DNA from: Peribacillus sp. ACCC06369
Lineage (GTDB): Bacteria > Bacillota > Bacilli > Bacillales > DSM-1321
DNA length: 64,000 nucleotides
Direction of reading: 5' to 3'
NCBI RefSeq assembly: GCF_030348945.1
Contig: NZ_JAUCEN010000002.1
Location: 930,001 to 994,000, forward strand
Of the stretch, positions 9,012 through 18,568 are shown piece after piece. The notes under the pieces were generated by a model. It did not search any database. It had not been told where the DNA came from and was given only the letters and a program-made list of their open reading frames with translations. Numbering within the stretch: position 1 is the first letter of the stretch; each line of letters opens with the position of its first letter. The position numbers were made by a program, and so were the translations under genes.

Positions 9012-9965
9012 ATGGATGTTGTAAGTTTAGGAGAAACGATGATCTTATTTTCTCCTGAAGAAACGGGTCAATTAAGATATAACCGAAACTATTCTTCCAG
9101 GGTAGCCGGGGCAGAAACCAATACACTGATCGGCCTGGCGAAGCTTGGTTATCAAACAGGCTGGATGAGCAGAGTTGGTAAGGACGAACTTGGAAAAAGA
9201 ATTATTGCAAGTGTGCGTGGTGAAGGAGTGGATACTTCTTTTGTAAAAGAAGATGAAAGCGCTCCCACTGGGCTGTTTTTAAAAGAACGAACAACTATCG
9301 ATAGTTCAAAGGTTTTCTATTACCGAAAATTTTCAGCTGCCAGTAAAATGACTCCTGCTGATATGGAAGAAAGCTACATTGCGAGAGCGAAGATCTTATA
9401 TATTACAGGCATAACCCCGGCGCTTAGTGATTCATGCAAAGAAACCGTCTTTCATGCGATCGAGATTGCTAGAAAAAATGGAGTGAAAATTGTTTTTGAT
9501 CCAAACATACGAAAAACGTTACTAGATGAAAAAATAGGAAGAGACATGTTATTGGAAATAGTCGCTAAGGCTGATATCATCTTACCCGGTATTTCGGAAG
9601 GTGACTATTTATTTCAAACAAAGGATTGTAAGCAAATCGCGGCAGAATGTAAGTACTTAGGGGCGGAAATGGTGGTCGTGAAGCTTGGTGAAAAAGGAGC
9701 TTACTATTCAACCCCCAAAGATTCTGGCTATGTGGAGGCCTACCCGGTCAAAACTGTGCTCGATCCGATTGGGGCGGGAGATGGTTTTGCTGCCGGTGTA
9801 CTGTCGGGCTTACTGGATGAGCGGTCCATTCAAGAATCGGTGAAAAGAGGCTGTGCCATTGGAGCAATCGTCACAAAGGTCAGCGGGGATATCGAGGGTC
9901 TTCCAGATAAAGAAGCACTGGAAGAATATATGAACCGTATTGACAAAGATGACGTCATCCGCTAA
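9012..9965 (+). CDS. PfkB family 2-keto-3-deoxy sugar acid kinase
   Basis: A 317-residue ribokinase-family (PfkB) protein. The N-terminal GETMILFSP and AGAETNTLIGLAKLG segments, and the C-terminal PfkB signature DPIGAGDGFAAG with the catalytic Asp, are clear. In this operon it most likely phosphorylates 2-keto-3-deoxygalactonate (or -gluconate) at C6 with ATP. ATG at 9012 is chosen because GGAAGGAGGG lies seven bases upstream. The earlier in-frame ATG at 8994 overlaps that ribosome site and the stop of the regulator gene. E. coli DgoK belongs to a different kinase fold, so this is a functional analogue, closer to KdgK. Confidence 0.88.
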   Translation: MDVVSLGETMILFSPEETGQLRYNRNYSSRVAGAETNTLIGLAKLGYQTGWMSRVGKDELGKRIIASVRGEGVDTSFVKEDESAPTGLFLKERTTIDSSKVFYYRKFSAASKMTPADMEESYIARAKILYITGITPALSDSCKETVFHAIEIARKNGVKIVFDPNIRKTLLDEKIGRDMLLEIVAKADIILPGISEGDYLFQTKDCKQIAAECKYLGAEMVVVKLGEKGAYYSTPKDSGYVEAYPVKTVLDPIGAGDGFAAGVLSGLLDERSIQESVKRGCAIGAIVTKVSGDIEGLPDKEALEEYMNRIDKDDVIR

Positions 9966-9988
9966 ACAGCAAGAAGGAGGGTTCAAAA

Positions 9989-10615
9989 ATGAATGCGCTT
10001 TCAACTATTTTAAAACACAAGGTTATTTCCATTGTCCGTGGCTCAAAGCCTGGGGATACGGTGAAAATTGCAGGAGCTTTAAGAAACGGTGGCGTTAAAT
10101 TAATAGAAATCACGCTGAATTCTCCCAACGCCTTACATTCGATCGAACTCGTTTCCGAAGCGTTTGGCGATGAAATGGTGGTTGGTGCCGGTACAGTACT
10201 GGACCAGGAAACGGCACGGGCAGCGATCCTTGCTGGTGCGAAGTTTATTTTATCCCCAACGGTTAATTTGGAAACAATCAAAATGACCAAACGATATGGG
10301 GCAGTAAGTATTCCCGGTGCCTTTACACCAACAGAAATCTTAACGGCTTATGAAAACGGTGGCGATATCATCAAAGTATTCCCAGCAAGCATCGGCCCGG
10401 GTTATATAAAAGATATTCGTGGTCCTTTATCACATATCCCACTGTTGCCAACAGGAGGCGTTACGTTAGAAAATATCGCTGAATTCCAAAAAGTTGGAGC
10501 GGTCGGCTTCGGAATTGGAAGCGCGCTGCTCGACACAAAGCATGAAGTCAACGAGAAATACTTAGAGGACTTAACCCGTAAAGCAGAAGCATTTGTCTCA
10601 GCCATTCGTTCTTAG
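9989..10615 (+). CDS. KDPG/KDPGal family aldolase
   Basis: A 208-residue class I aldolase of the Eda/DgoA family. The motif LIEITL contains catalytic Glu40, and DIIKVFPAS contains the Schiff-base Lys129. SPTVN and LLPTGGV phosphate-loop segments are also present. It cleaves the 6-phosphorylated 2-keto-3-deoxy sugar acid to pyruvate and glyceraldehyde-3-phosphate. The sugar epimer is inferred as galacto from the dgoD gene 33 bases downstream. The gene starts 23 bases after the kinase stop behind AAGGAGGG, so the two are in one operon. Confidence 0.9.
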   Translation: MNALSTILKHKVISIVRGSKPGDTVKIAGALRNGGVKLIEITLNSPNALHSIELVSEAFGDEMVVGAGTVLDQETARAAILAGAKFILSPTVNLETIKMTKRYGAVSIPGAFTPTEILTAYENGGDIIKVFPASIGPGYIKDIRGPLSHIPLLPTGGVTLENIAEFQKVGAVGFGIGSALLDTKHEVNEKYLEDLTRKAEAFVSAIRS

Positions 10616-10648
10616 GAAAAACATAAAACTTTTAAGGAGAGATTTACT

Positions 10649-11797
10649 ATGAAAATCACAAGCTATGAATTGTTCCAAGTACCACCACGCTGGTTATTTT
10701 TAAAAATCGAAACTGATGAAGGAATCGTTGGTTGGGGAGAACCGGTAATTGAAGGTAGAGCCGCAACGGTAAAATCCGCAGTTGATGAATTAATGGAAAA
10801 CCTTATTGGAAAAGACCCGCGTAATATTGAAGATCATTGGAATGTGATGTACAGAGCAGGCTTCTATCGTGGCGGTCCTATCTTAATGAGCGCAATCTCT
10901 GGAATTGATCAAGCACTTTGGGATATTAAAGGGAAATATCATAATGCTCCAGTCCATCAACTTCTTGGAGGAAAAGCAAGAGAATCGATTAAAGTTTATT
11001 CATGGATCGGCGGGGATCGTCCGACAGAGGTCGGCGAAGCTGCCAGGGAAGTTGTTTCTAAAGGATTTACAGCGGTAAAAATGAATGGTACCGAGGAACT
11101 GCAATATGTGGATTCCTATGAAAAAATTGATCAAGTGTTAGCTCGGGTTTCAGCTGTACGTGAGGCAGTGGGACCATATGTAGGAATTGGTATTGATTTT
11201 CACGGAAGAGTGCATAAGCCAATGGCAAAAATTCTTGCAAAAGAATTGGAAGTTTTCAGACCGATGTTCATTGAAGAGCCTGTATTACCGGAAAATAATG
11301 AATCATTGCGTGAAATCGCCAATCATACAGCGATCCCGATTGCGACAGGTGAAAGAATGTTCTCCAAGTGGGATTTCAAAAAGTTATTGACTGATGGATA
11401 TGCCGATATCATCCAACCCGACTTATCACATGCTGGTGGAATTACCGAATGTAAGAAAATCATATCCATGGCGGAGGCTTTCGATGTGGCAGCTGCTCCT
11501 CACTGTCCATTGGGACCGATTGCATTAGCTGCCTGCTTGCAAGTCGATGCTACTTGTCATAACGCATTTATCCAGGAACAAAGTCTAGGTATTCATTATA
11601 ACCAAGGTAGTGATTTGCTAGATTACATCGTGGATAACCAAGTATTCGAATATGAGGAGGGGTTTGTAAAAATTCCAGACGGAGTCGGTCTTGGTATTGA
11701 GATTAACGAAGATCACGTGAGAAAAATGGCTGAGATTGGCCATAACTGGAGAAATCCGGTTTGGAGACATAAAGACGGAAGTGTAGCAGAGTGGTAA
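10649..11797 (+). CDS. dgoD: D-galactonate dehydratase
   Basis: A 382-residue enolase-superfamily enzyme that matches E. coli DgoD almost end to end, from the PPRW start region to the C-terminal SVAEW. Metal ligands D183, E209 and E235 and catalytic H185 and H285 sit at the same residue numbers as in E. coli DgoD. It converts D-galactonate to 2-keto-3-deoxy-D-galactonate in the cytosol. With the kinase and aldolase upstream it completes the De Ley-Doudoroff route. AAGGAGAG lies eight bases ahead of the ATG. No galactonate transporter is encoded next to it, so uptake must come from elsewhere. Confidence 0.95.
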   Translation: MKITSYELFQVPPRWLFLKIETDEGIVGWGEPVIEGRAATVKSAVDELMENLIGKDPRNIEDHWNVMYRAGFYRGGPILMSAISGIDQALWDIKGKYHNAPVHQLLGGKARESIKVYSWIGGDRPTEVGEAAREVVSKGFTAVKMNGTEELQYVDSYEKIDQVLARVSAVREAVGPYVGIGIDFHGRVHKPMAKILAKELEVFRPMFIEEPVLPENNESLREIANHTAIPIATGERMFSKWDFKKLLTDGYADIIQPDLSHAGGITECKKIISMAEAFDVAAAPHCPLGPIALAACLQVDATCHNAFIQEQSLGIHYNQGSDLLDYIVDNQVFEYEEGFVKIPDGVGLGIEINEDHVRKMAEIGHNWRNPVWRHKDGSVAEW

Positions 11798-12379
11798 AAG
11801 GTCTGCGGCCTTTTGGTGGAAGAAATAACTCAAGCGAATCTGATTCTTACTAATAGTCTTAATAAGGAAATCCTTGCTCAGTCCAAGAAGGGCAGTCAAG
11901 TCATCTTCTTCGCGGAAAAGGGGGATGGTGTAAAGAATAAAGCCCATTATTCCTTCCGTCAGCTGGATATTGGGGAAAGCTGGGCCCGTGCTTCTTCAAT
12001 GAATTATGTGGACACTGCTTGGTTTGAAGGGTTACCGATCCAACCTGAAATGGGATGGGAATTCGATCGATTAATTCCGGATTATGTGATTCCTTTCAAG
12101 GATTACAAAAAGGTAGGTAAAAAGCAGACCGTGAACATGTTTGGCAATCCCTTGCTTTCGGAGAATGTAGATATCACTTCTGGTTACTTCGAAGGATGGC
12201 TCGGGCAAAATGGCGGCTCCGTTATCAAACAAGACATGGGCGAAGGGTCGATCCTAACGGTTACCTGGAAACTTGTCAGTCAAATCGAGCATAACCCGAT
12301 CGCTCTATTAATCTTGAATCGACTCATTGAGATAATGTGTGGAAAACACAAGGTTTCAAGCAGTAAGAGTGTCAGGTGA
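11798..12379 (+). pseudogene. GH2 glycosidase C-terminal remnant
   Basis: An open frame starting right after the dgoD stop, in the same frame as dgoD, gives about 190 residues. Motifs such as HYSFRQLDIGESWARA, YVDTAWFEGLP, SGYFEGWLGQNGGSVI and a terminal helix with HNPIALLILNRL resemble the C-terminal accessory part of family 2 glycoside hydrolases (beta-galactosidase/glucuronidase type). The catalytic barrel is missing. A TTG at 11813 has no good ribosome site. I read it as the 3' end of a gene fused to dgoD's stop by deletion. A strong terminator 10 bases on ends the operon. Confidence 0.6.
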
Positions 12380-12388
12380 TTGATAGGA

Positions 12389-12429
12389 ATTAGCAATCCA
12401 TTCCATTTTGGATTGCTAATTTTTTTTGT
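12389..12429 (+). terminator. terminator of the galactonate operon
   Basis: ATTAGCAATCCA pairs perfectly with TGGATTGCTAAT (12 bp), followed by T7. Confidence 0.9.
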
Positions 12430-12557
12430 TCGTTAGGGGTGCTGCGCTTTCCCTTTAGTGGAGGTGGATGGCGGGGTCTGGTGAAAATTTCGTTCATGAT
12501 ACTTCGTTCCTATCCTTCTTCACCTGCCATGATCATATCTTACAGGATGAATAATAT

Positions 12558-12631
12558 AAAAAATGATTTATCTCATTTCATTTTTGAAACGATATGATTT
12601 TGTGAATATTATAAAATGAAATAGCAGTGAG
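12558..12631 (+). repeat. imperfect direct repeat, copy A
   Basis: An AT-rich block with AAAAATGA, TCTCATTTC, TGAA(AC)GA and a closing ATGAAATAGC. It recurs at 12988-13049 with small gaps. Function unknown; both copies are in the 740-base gene-free stretch before the small membrane protein. Confidence 0.4.
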
Positions 12632-12675
12632 GGCCACTTCCCCAAACCCCCATTGTAAAAAGAAGGCCCAATTCT

Positions 12676-12756
12676 CTGAGTGTATCCATAATATTGTGCC
12701 ATGGATAAACACTCAGGCAGCCTGTTCCCTTTGTTGCAAGGGGCAGGCTGTTTTAA
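12676..12756 (+). other. two tandem hairpins, structured RNA or terminator
   Basis: Hairpin 1 pairs CTGAGTGT with ACACTCAG (12676-12683 with 12709-12716), with a further TATCCA/TGGATA inner stem. Hairpin 2 pairs CAGCCTG with CAGGCTG (12718-12724 with 12744-12750), with an inner TCCC/GGGG stem, followed by TTTTAATTT. Together they could be an attenuator-like RNA or the end of an unseen transcript. No riboswitch consensus that I know fits. Confidence 0.4.
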
Positions 12757-12987
12757 TTTCTCCTGAATTTATAATATTTTTTTGCTCCTTTTAATACATG
12801 CAGATTGAATATTAGGTGGTTTGTTCCCCAGAAGCTATTAGACTTTATTTGCGATTCCCTCTCTTCCTTTTTATATCCCCATGCCATTTCATTTAAAACT
12901 TAGTGCTTCTGTGGGAAAAGAATAATTAGCCGCTCTCACCAGCATTTTCAAAATCTATTAAATCAAACACAGTAAGATTCCATTTAT

Positions 12988-13049
12988 GAAAAATGATCTC
13001 ATTTCTTTTCTGAACGAATATTTTTACTTTATGAAATAGCGACACTCAC
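12988..13049 (+). repeat. imperfect direct repeat, copy B
   Basis: The second copy of the block at 12558-12631, ending about 70 bases before the start of the small membrane protein gene. Confidence 0.4.
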
Positions 13050-13118
13050 CTATTTGTATATAATGATGCCAGAATATAAATCTAGATAAAATCAACATCA
13101 TGATAAAGGAGAAAGATG

Positions 13119-13328
13119 ATGTCGAAGCAATTTAACTTTTTTTTATTATGGGTGTCACAAACTTGGTCCACCCTATTGAAATATAAGATCTATTTTATTC
13201 AAGCCTTTTTAGTCTTATTTTTGATGTACCTATTATTAAATGAACAAGAAATAAATACGCTGAAAATCACCCTCATTTTAATAACGTCACTATCCTTTCT
13301 TAAAAGTGCCCATAGAAAAAAAGGATGA
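13119..13328 (+). CDS. small two-pass membrane protein
   Basis: A 69-residue product with two hydrophobic stretches (about residues 24-42 and 48-60) and a basic tail (KSAHRKKG). The ribosome site AAAGGAG is seven bases before ATG 13119; an adjacent ATG at 13116 is the alternative. A second small gene follows after 16 bases, so the two may be co-transcribed. I recognise no family and infer a membrane location only. Confidence 0.6.
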   Translation: MSKQFNFFLLWVSQTWSTLLKYKIYFIQAFLVLFLMYLLLNEQEINTLKITLILITSLSFLKSAHRKKG

Positions 13329-13344
13329 ATAAAAGTAAAGGTGT

Positions 13345-13518
13345 ATGTATGAGGATTACCGGGGAAGGTCTATGCGCGATACCGAGTCGCCACTTATGCG
13401 CTGGATTGTATACTGCTATGGATATAAATGTTCACGTAATGGCGACGGGCGTTATGAAAATGAGCTACAGATTAAAATAGAAGAAACTCTTCAGGGAATG
13501 AAAATAATAACCAAATAG
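13345..13518 (+). CDS. small hypothetical protein, 57 aa
   Basis: An ATG preceded by AAAGGTGT opens 57 codons. The product has a charged N-terminus (MYEDYRGRSM), a middle with two cysteines (VYCYGYKCSRNGDG) and a Lys/Glu-rich helix at the end. It starts 16 bases after the small membrane protein gene and is followed by a clear terminator, which supports a two-gene unit. No family recognised; it may be a short regulator or relic. Confidence 0.45.
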   Translation: MYEDYRGRSMRDTESPLMRWIVYCYGYKCSRNGDGRYENELQIKIEETLQGMKIITK

Positions 13519-13536
13519 GATAAATCCTTTCGAAGG

Positions 13537-13583
13537 AAAATGTGATAAGAGGGAACCAATGGTTTTTCTTATCACATTTTTAG
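13537..13583 (+). terminator. terminator of the small-gene pair
   Basis: AAAATGTGATAAG pairs with CTTATCACATTTT (13 bp) with an inner GAACCAATGGTT dyad. From here to 13875 I see only the adhesin leader. Confidence 0.75.
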
Positions 13584-13875
13584 TTATGTAACCATAATGA
13601 TTGAAACCCCTAAAAGAAACTTTGAATTTTATAGTGTTTAAACGGTGGAGTGGATAGGAAGGTGTGCTTTTTTTATGCAGGATCATTTGTATATTACTTA
13701 TTCTGTTTAACACTCATCAACATAAATGAAAATAATTACATTAAAATTGACGTTTAATGCTCTAATATGGTCCCTAAAATGATTTTTTATGAATCATTAT
13801 TGGAACGAGCTACTTGTCGAAAAAAAGTAATATTAATCTTGTAATAAAAATTTATTTAGGAGGAACGTTCAATTT

Positions 13876-16800
13876 ATGAAGAAAAATAAAATGTTAAAAC
13901 CTATTAACGTTATGACAACATCATTTCTATTAGCAAGTTCTCTATTAATACCAAGTGTAGGATTTGCGGAAGAACTATCCACACCAAAGAATAAGGATAT
14001 TTCGAATGCACAAGCATCCGAGGTGAAAACTCAAGAAGCGCGTACACAAACAACTGAAACACAATCACCGAGTAAAGCCGTTACAAAAATGACAGCAAAC
14101 GAAACAGTCGTCAACAATTTTCAAGAGTTAAAGGTTGCTTTAGAGGCAGATAACGGAATATCGACGATTCATCTAGGTAGAGATATAGACATAAGCGGAG
14201 CGATTAAAATTCACCCGGCAAAAACGGAAATCGTGATTGAAGGAAATAATCATACACTATCGGAAACAGGAGGAGCGTTAGGAGCCGCAGATGGTATCTA
14301 TGCCAATGGTAATAAACTAAGAAGTGTCCATGTAAAGAACTTGGATATTAAAGGAAAGAACTATTATGGTTTCATTACTATACATGATGGAACACAAAAT
14401 GTAGAGCAAATATTCGAAAATGTAAATTACAGTGGACCACAATTAATCTGGAACCGTTTCGGGAATGCAATTTTTAAAGGAGTTAACGACATTTATATTA
14501 ATGATCATACAATGCCAGGATCAGCACCTGCCCAGGAGATGGCGGAAACTGGAAGTGTAGAGATTGATGGTGAAACTCATATAAGCCATAATAATGGCTA
14601 TGCTCTTATTTGGTCGATTACAGCAGAACCACAATTTAAGATTGCTCCAAATGCGAATGTAGACATTAAAACACTTCAAAGTGGTTATGGAATATTTTAT
14701 GCAACAGGTGGCGATGGAGGTTTTTCCATTGGAAATAATGCAAAGGTAAAGTTTGATGGGGCAAAAGGAGTTACCGTCAATGGAAAGTTTAAGTCATTTA
14801 ACGTGGATGACGGTGCAGATGTACAGATAAATAGATCTGGTACGGATTCATACCCAGTGATCTCGGTTTATGGGACAGCCAAGATCAATAATCAAGCGAA
14901 ACTGCATGTAACTACAGAAGATGGTCATGCTTTGCAAGTGGAAAATAAACTATCCACCATTGATTTTACTAATCCAGAGAATGTTTTATTGTCCTCAGTA
15001 AAAAAACAAGCAATAAATAATTTAAGTACATCCCTTACGATGAGTATGAATACGGGTATGGTGAATCTTTGGACGAGTGCGACAGAAAATCCTACAAATA
15101 GTTATATGGGAAAATCAGGTGGAAATCTTACATGGAAAGCTATATATCGCTATGGCGTAGCGGAATCAATTAGTGGTAACCCAACGAATTTCATTATTGA
15201 CCTTGCTAAAACAAAAAAGATCGAATTAGGAAAAAATGAAGCTGGGCAAGCAGAAAAAGACCTAGCCGATGCGAAGAAAAAAGCGGAAGATCTGTACACG
15301 GACGATAAGTTCGACACATTGAAAGAAACGACAAATCAAGCGGCGATTGACGAAGCCCAAGAAGCGGTTAATAAGCTTCCAGAAGGTGCAGAAAAAGACC
15401 GTCTGCAAGATTTACTGAACAATGCGAAAGATTTATTGAACAAAAAAGAACAAGCAGAAAAAGAACTAACCGATGCGAAGAACAAAGTGGAAGATCTGTT
15501 CACGGACGATAAGTTCGACACATTGAAAGAAACCACGAATCAAGCGGCGATTGATGAAGCCCAAGAAGCGGTTAATAAGCTTCCAGAAGGTGCAGAAAAA
15601 GACCGTCTGCAAGATTTACTGAACAATGCGAAAGATTTATTGAATAAAAAGGAACAAGCAGAAAAAGACCTAACCGATGCGAAGAACAAAGTGGAAGACC
15701 TGTTCACGGATGATAAGTTCGACACATTGAAAGGAACGACGGATCAAGGAGCGATAGATGAAGCAAAAGAAGCGGTCCGCAAATTACCAGCCGGATCTGA
15801 AAAAGACCGTCTGGAAGATTTACTGAACAAAGCCCAAGATCTATTGAATAAGAAAGAACAAGCAGAAAAGGACCTATCCGATGCAAAGAACAAAGTCGAA
15901 GATCTGTTCACAGATGATAAATTCAACACATTGAAAGACACGACGAATCAAGGAGCGATTGACGAAGCTCAAGAAGCGGTTAATAAGCTTCCAGAAGGTA
16001 CGGAAAAAGACCGTCTGCAAGATTTGGTGGACAAAGCGCAAGATTTATTGAACAAAAAAGAGCAAGCAGAAAAAGACCTAAACGATGCGAAGAACAAAGT
16101 GGAAGATTTGTTCACGGACGATAAGTTCGACACATTGAAAGGAAGTACCGATCAAGGAGCGGTTGATGAAGCCCAAGACACGGTCAACAAATTACCGGAA
16201 GGTCCGGAAAAAGATCGCTTACAAGATTTGGTGGACAAAGCGCAAGATTTATTGAACAAAAAAGAACAAGCAGAAAAAGACTTAGCGGATGCAAAGGACA
16301 AAGTGGAGAATCTGTTCACGGACGATAAGTTCGATACATTGGAAGGAAGTACCGATCAAGGAGCGGTTGATGAAGCCCAAGAGGCGGTGAATAAGCTTCC
16401 AGAAGGTGCAGAAAAAGACCGTCTGCAAGATTTACTGAACAAAGCTGAAGATTTATTGGATAAAGATATAACGGCTCCGAATGCACCGAAACTAAATGAA
16501 GTTACAACAAACAGTAAAGAAGTAACAGGAAGCGGTGAACCTGAAGCAAATGTGACTGTCACCATTAATTCCAAGAAATATACTGGGGTTGTAGGTGCAG
16601 ACGGGAAATTCAAGGTTGCTATTCCAAATCAACCCGTTAATACGATAATAACAGTCACCCTTACAGACGCGGCAGGAAATATCAGCGGGAGTTCATCTGT
16701 TAAGGTGGTACAGTTTATGCCGAGTGAACCTGTTAAGCTCAATACTGTGTACCAAAATGCAGAGGTTATAACAGGAACTGCACCTGAAGGGGCAACGATC

Positions 16801-17292
16801 GTACGCTTACTGGTAAATGGCGAAGCTCTACGTACGGCACCTATCAATGAAGATGGAACATTCAGTATATACAGTAAGTACGTAGGAGTGGACGAGAAGG
16901 GAAATAATAAAACCCTACAAGTAGGCGATGTCGTAACGGTTGACTACGGTATGCGGACTCCATCGAAATTACAAGCTCATACTACGGTAGTCAAGGAAGT
17001 TGAAAAACTACAGGTAAATGCAGTGGCTCCTAATGCGGATTATGTTACTGGCAAAGCACCTGAAGGAACTCTAAGTCTCCGTTTGTTAGTGAATGGAATG
17101 CCTCAGAGAACAGTTTCCCTAACTCAAACCGGGGCAGGTTACATTAATTCGGATGGAAGTTACCAAATTTACAGCCGATTTATCATCGATGAAAATGGAG
17201 CAAACCGGAGGCTAAAAGCAGGAGATGTCATAGAAGTTGATTATGGTCCACTAGTAGTTGGAGGAGACGTAGTAAAAACGATCGTCAAATAA
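13876..17292 (+). CDS. large secreted repeat adhesin with beta-helix and Ig-like domains
   Basis: A 1138-residue exported protein. The signal peptide is residues 1-31, ending VGFA. A beta-helix region of the pectate-lyase-like adhesive type spans about residues 75-450 (NNFQELKVALEAD then IHLGRDIDISG). Six 68-residue helical repeats occupy residues 457-864, each with VEDLFTDDKF and NKLPEG-EKDRLQDL. A Big-type Ig domain (TAPNAPKLNEVTT to SSVKVV) covers about 865-945. Two related C-terminal modules follow (ITGTAPEGATIVRLLVNG and VTGKAPEGTLSLRLLVNG). There is no LPXTG sorting signal or SLH domain, so it is released or held non-covalently. AGGAGGA precedes the ATG. It probably acts in surface or matrix adhesion next to the polysaccharide locus (inference). 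Confidence 0.8.
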   Translation: MKKNKMLKPINVMTTSFLLASSLLIPSVGFAEELSTPKNKDISNAQASEVKTQEARTQTTETQSPSKAVTKMTANETVVNNFQELKVALEADNGISTIHLGRDIDISGAIKIHPAKTEIVIEGNNHTLSETGGALGAADGIYANGNKLRSVHVKNLDIKGKNYYGFITIHDGTQNVEQIFENVNYSGPQLIWNRFGNAIFKGVNDIYINDHTMPGSAPAQEMAETGSVEIDGETHISHNNGYALIWSITAEPQFKIAPNANVDIKTLQSGYGIFYATGGDGGFSIGNNAKVKFDGAKGVTVNGKFKSFNVDDGADVQINRSGTDSYPVISVYGTAKINNQAKLHVTTEDGHALQVENKLSTIDFTNPENVLLSSVKKQAINNLSTSLTMSMNTGMVNLWTSATENPTNSYMGKSGGNLTWKAIYRYGVAESISGNPTNFIIDLAKTKKIELGKNEAGQAEKDLADAKKKAEDLYTDDKFDTLKETTNQAAIDEAQEAVNKLPEGAEKDRLQDLLNNAKDLLNKKEQAEKELTDAKNKVEDLFTDDKFDTLKETTNQAAIDEAQEAVNKLPEGAEKDRLQDLLNNAKDLLNKKEQAEKDLTDAKNKVEDLFTDDKFDTLKGTTDQGAIDEAKEAVRKLPAGSEKDRLEDLLNKAQDLLNKKEQAEKDLSDAKNKVEDLFTDDKFNTLKDTTNQGAIDEAQEAVNKLPEGTEKDRLQDLVDKAQDLLNKKEQAEKDLNDAKNKVEDLFTDDKFDTLKGSTDQGAVDEAQDTVNKLPEGPEKDRLQDLVDKAQDLLNKKEQAEKDLADAKDKVENLFTDDKFDTLEGSTDQGAVDEAQEAVNKLPEGAEKDRLQDLLNKAEDLLDKDITAPNAPKLNEVTTNSKEVTGSGEPEANVTVTINSKKYTGVVGADGKFKVAIPNQPVNTIITVTLTDAAGNISGSSSVKVVQFMPSEPVKLNTVYQNAEVITGTAPEGATIVRLLVNGEALRTAPINEDGTFSIYSKYVGVDEKGNNKTLQVGDVVTVDYGMRTPSKLQAHTTVVKEVEKLQVNAVAPNADYVTGKAPEGTLSLRLLVNGMPQRTVSLTQTGAGYINSDGSYQIYSRFIIDENGANRRLKAGDVIEVDYGPLVVGGDVVKTIVK
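15244..16467 (+). repeat. six tandem 204-bp coding repeats in the adhesin
   Basis: Six in-frame units of exactly 204 bases (68 codons) run end to end. Units 1 and 2 are nearly identical in their second halves, while units 3 to 6 diverge more, which indicates recent duplication at the 5' side. Each codes for a helical module around FTDDKF and KLPEG. Confidence 0.95.
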
Positions 17293-17308
17293 TCATTGTG
17301 AGAATGAT

Positions 17309-17352
17309 GTAAGAAGGCCTCTCCTATAGGAAGTGGGTCCTTCTTACATGTT
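17309..17352 (+). terminator. hairpin after the adhesin gene
   Basis: GTAAGAAGG with CCTTCTTAC forms the stem. The downstream T run is weak, so it may mainly protect the mRNA 3' end. Confidence 0.5.
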
Positions 17353-17502
17353 TCAAAAGCTTTTTAAAGTTTTATGAGTATTTTTTTCGTTACAAATAAA
17401 TAAGGATCCAATTTTGTGTATGAGAGAGTGAGAAATATAGAGAAAAGATACTGAAGAATCTCTCTTTAAAAAGGATTTATATATTTATTAAGGGGTGACA
17501 TT

Positions 17503-17988
17503 ATGATATTAAAGAGTAGCTTCAGCAGTATTTGGATCTGTATATTAACTTTAACTATATTTTTGACGGGCTGTACGTCAGGAGAAAAGGTTGTTCAGGA
17601 TGAACAGCAAAAGCAAACGAACTCTTCCACTAAGGACGAAACAGGACAAGAGAAAGCCATATCTGGCGTAAACATTCGGATTGAAAAGGCTTTGAAGCTT
17701 GAACATCCAGATCAAAAAGGAAAAGAAGTTTTACAGATACAGCTGAAGGCAACTAATAAAACGGCAGAAGAACGATTTGTAGACGTTTTTGAAATGTCGG
17801 TATGGAATAAAGAAAATAAAAAACTAAGTATCTATCCAGGAGATAATTTGGGGACACAATTATCACCTGGAAAAAGTGTTAAAGGAAATGGGTACTATGT
17901 AATAGAAGGTAAGGGGCCGTTTAAGGTGCAGTATGAAAATACTGACACTAAAGATAAGCAGGAATGGATCATTAACCAAGTGACATGA
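17503..17988 (+). CDS. secreted lipoprotein, DUF5067-like
   Basis: A 161-residue protein with a lipoprotein signal. The hydrophobic segment ends in the lipobox LTGC, with the lipidated Cys at residue 24. A low-complexity Gln/Thr/Ser linker follows, and then one beta-rich domain (about residues 53-161). AAGGGGTGA sits upstream of the ATG. The domain has the look of Ig-like extracellular lipoprotein domains such as DUF5067 (telokin-like), but this is a low-certainty match. It would be anchored on the outer face of the membrane. A terminator isolates it from the polysaccharide operon downstream. Confidence 0.7.
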   Translation: MILKSSFSSIWICILTLTIFLTGCTSGEKVVQDEQQKQTNSSTKDETGQEKAISGVNIRIEKALKLEHPDQKGKEVLQIQLKATNKTAEERFVDVFEMSVWNKENKKLSIYPGDNLGTQLSPGKSVKGNGYYVIEGKGPFKVQYENTDTKDKQEWIINQVT

Positions 17989-18048
17989 CAGCTGATGCCT
18001 CTAAAAAGTAGGCAGTGTTATTATAAGCCTGGCTAAAGTGTTTGAAAT

Positions 18049-18097
18049 CCCCCGAGTAATGGCACCGTGATAAAGGCCAATTCATCGGGGGTTTTTG
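18049..18097 (+). terminator. terminator of the lipoprotein gene
   Basis: CCCCCGA pairs with TCGGGGG (18049-18055 with 18085-18091), then T5. From here to the promoter at 18569 I find no gene. Confidence 0.75.
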
Positions 18098-18568
18098 TAT
18101 TTCCTTAAACGATCAAGAGAATGGAGTAGTGAAAGTTTTTGATCTTTTCCTATCTGCTTGCTTGTTAATATATTTTCATTTTTTGGGGAGGGTCCGGCCT
18201 AAATTAGAAATATACTCAGCTAAAAATGCGTGTTGGCAAAGGGCAGGCTACTCTTAATCTTTACGCATAACCCAGCTGTTGGTGTAAGTTTATATATCAT
18301 GAAAAAAACATGGTTATCCAGGTTATAAAGGGTAGATGAATCAAAAACAGAACGATTCATTCGAAATCTGGAACTAGGATTAAAAGTAAATATGATAATT
18401 TATTAATGCTAACGAAAAATATAATGGGAAACGAAGCTTACAAAACGGATGTTCAAGAATTTCTAGTATGTGTATCATAAATTGGTTGTACCTGGTCGGT
18501 TTTGCTTACTTATATCTTTAATATTAGAAGTTTGCCAGTTTATTCGGTGTAATGGTTTGGTTCGTGAA

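Noticed and set aside
12640..12756. Known riboswitch class
   Set aside because: The hairpins do not match the consensus of any class I could recall.
15336..16613. Several minus-strand ORFs inside the adhesin repeats
   Set aside because: They recur once per repeat unit and are mirror images of the coding repeat.
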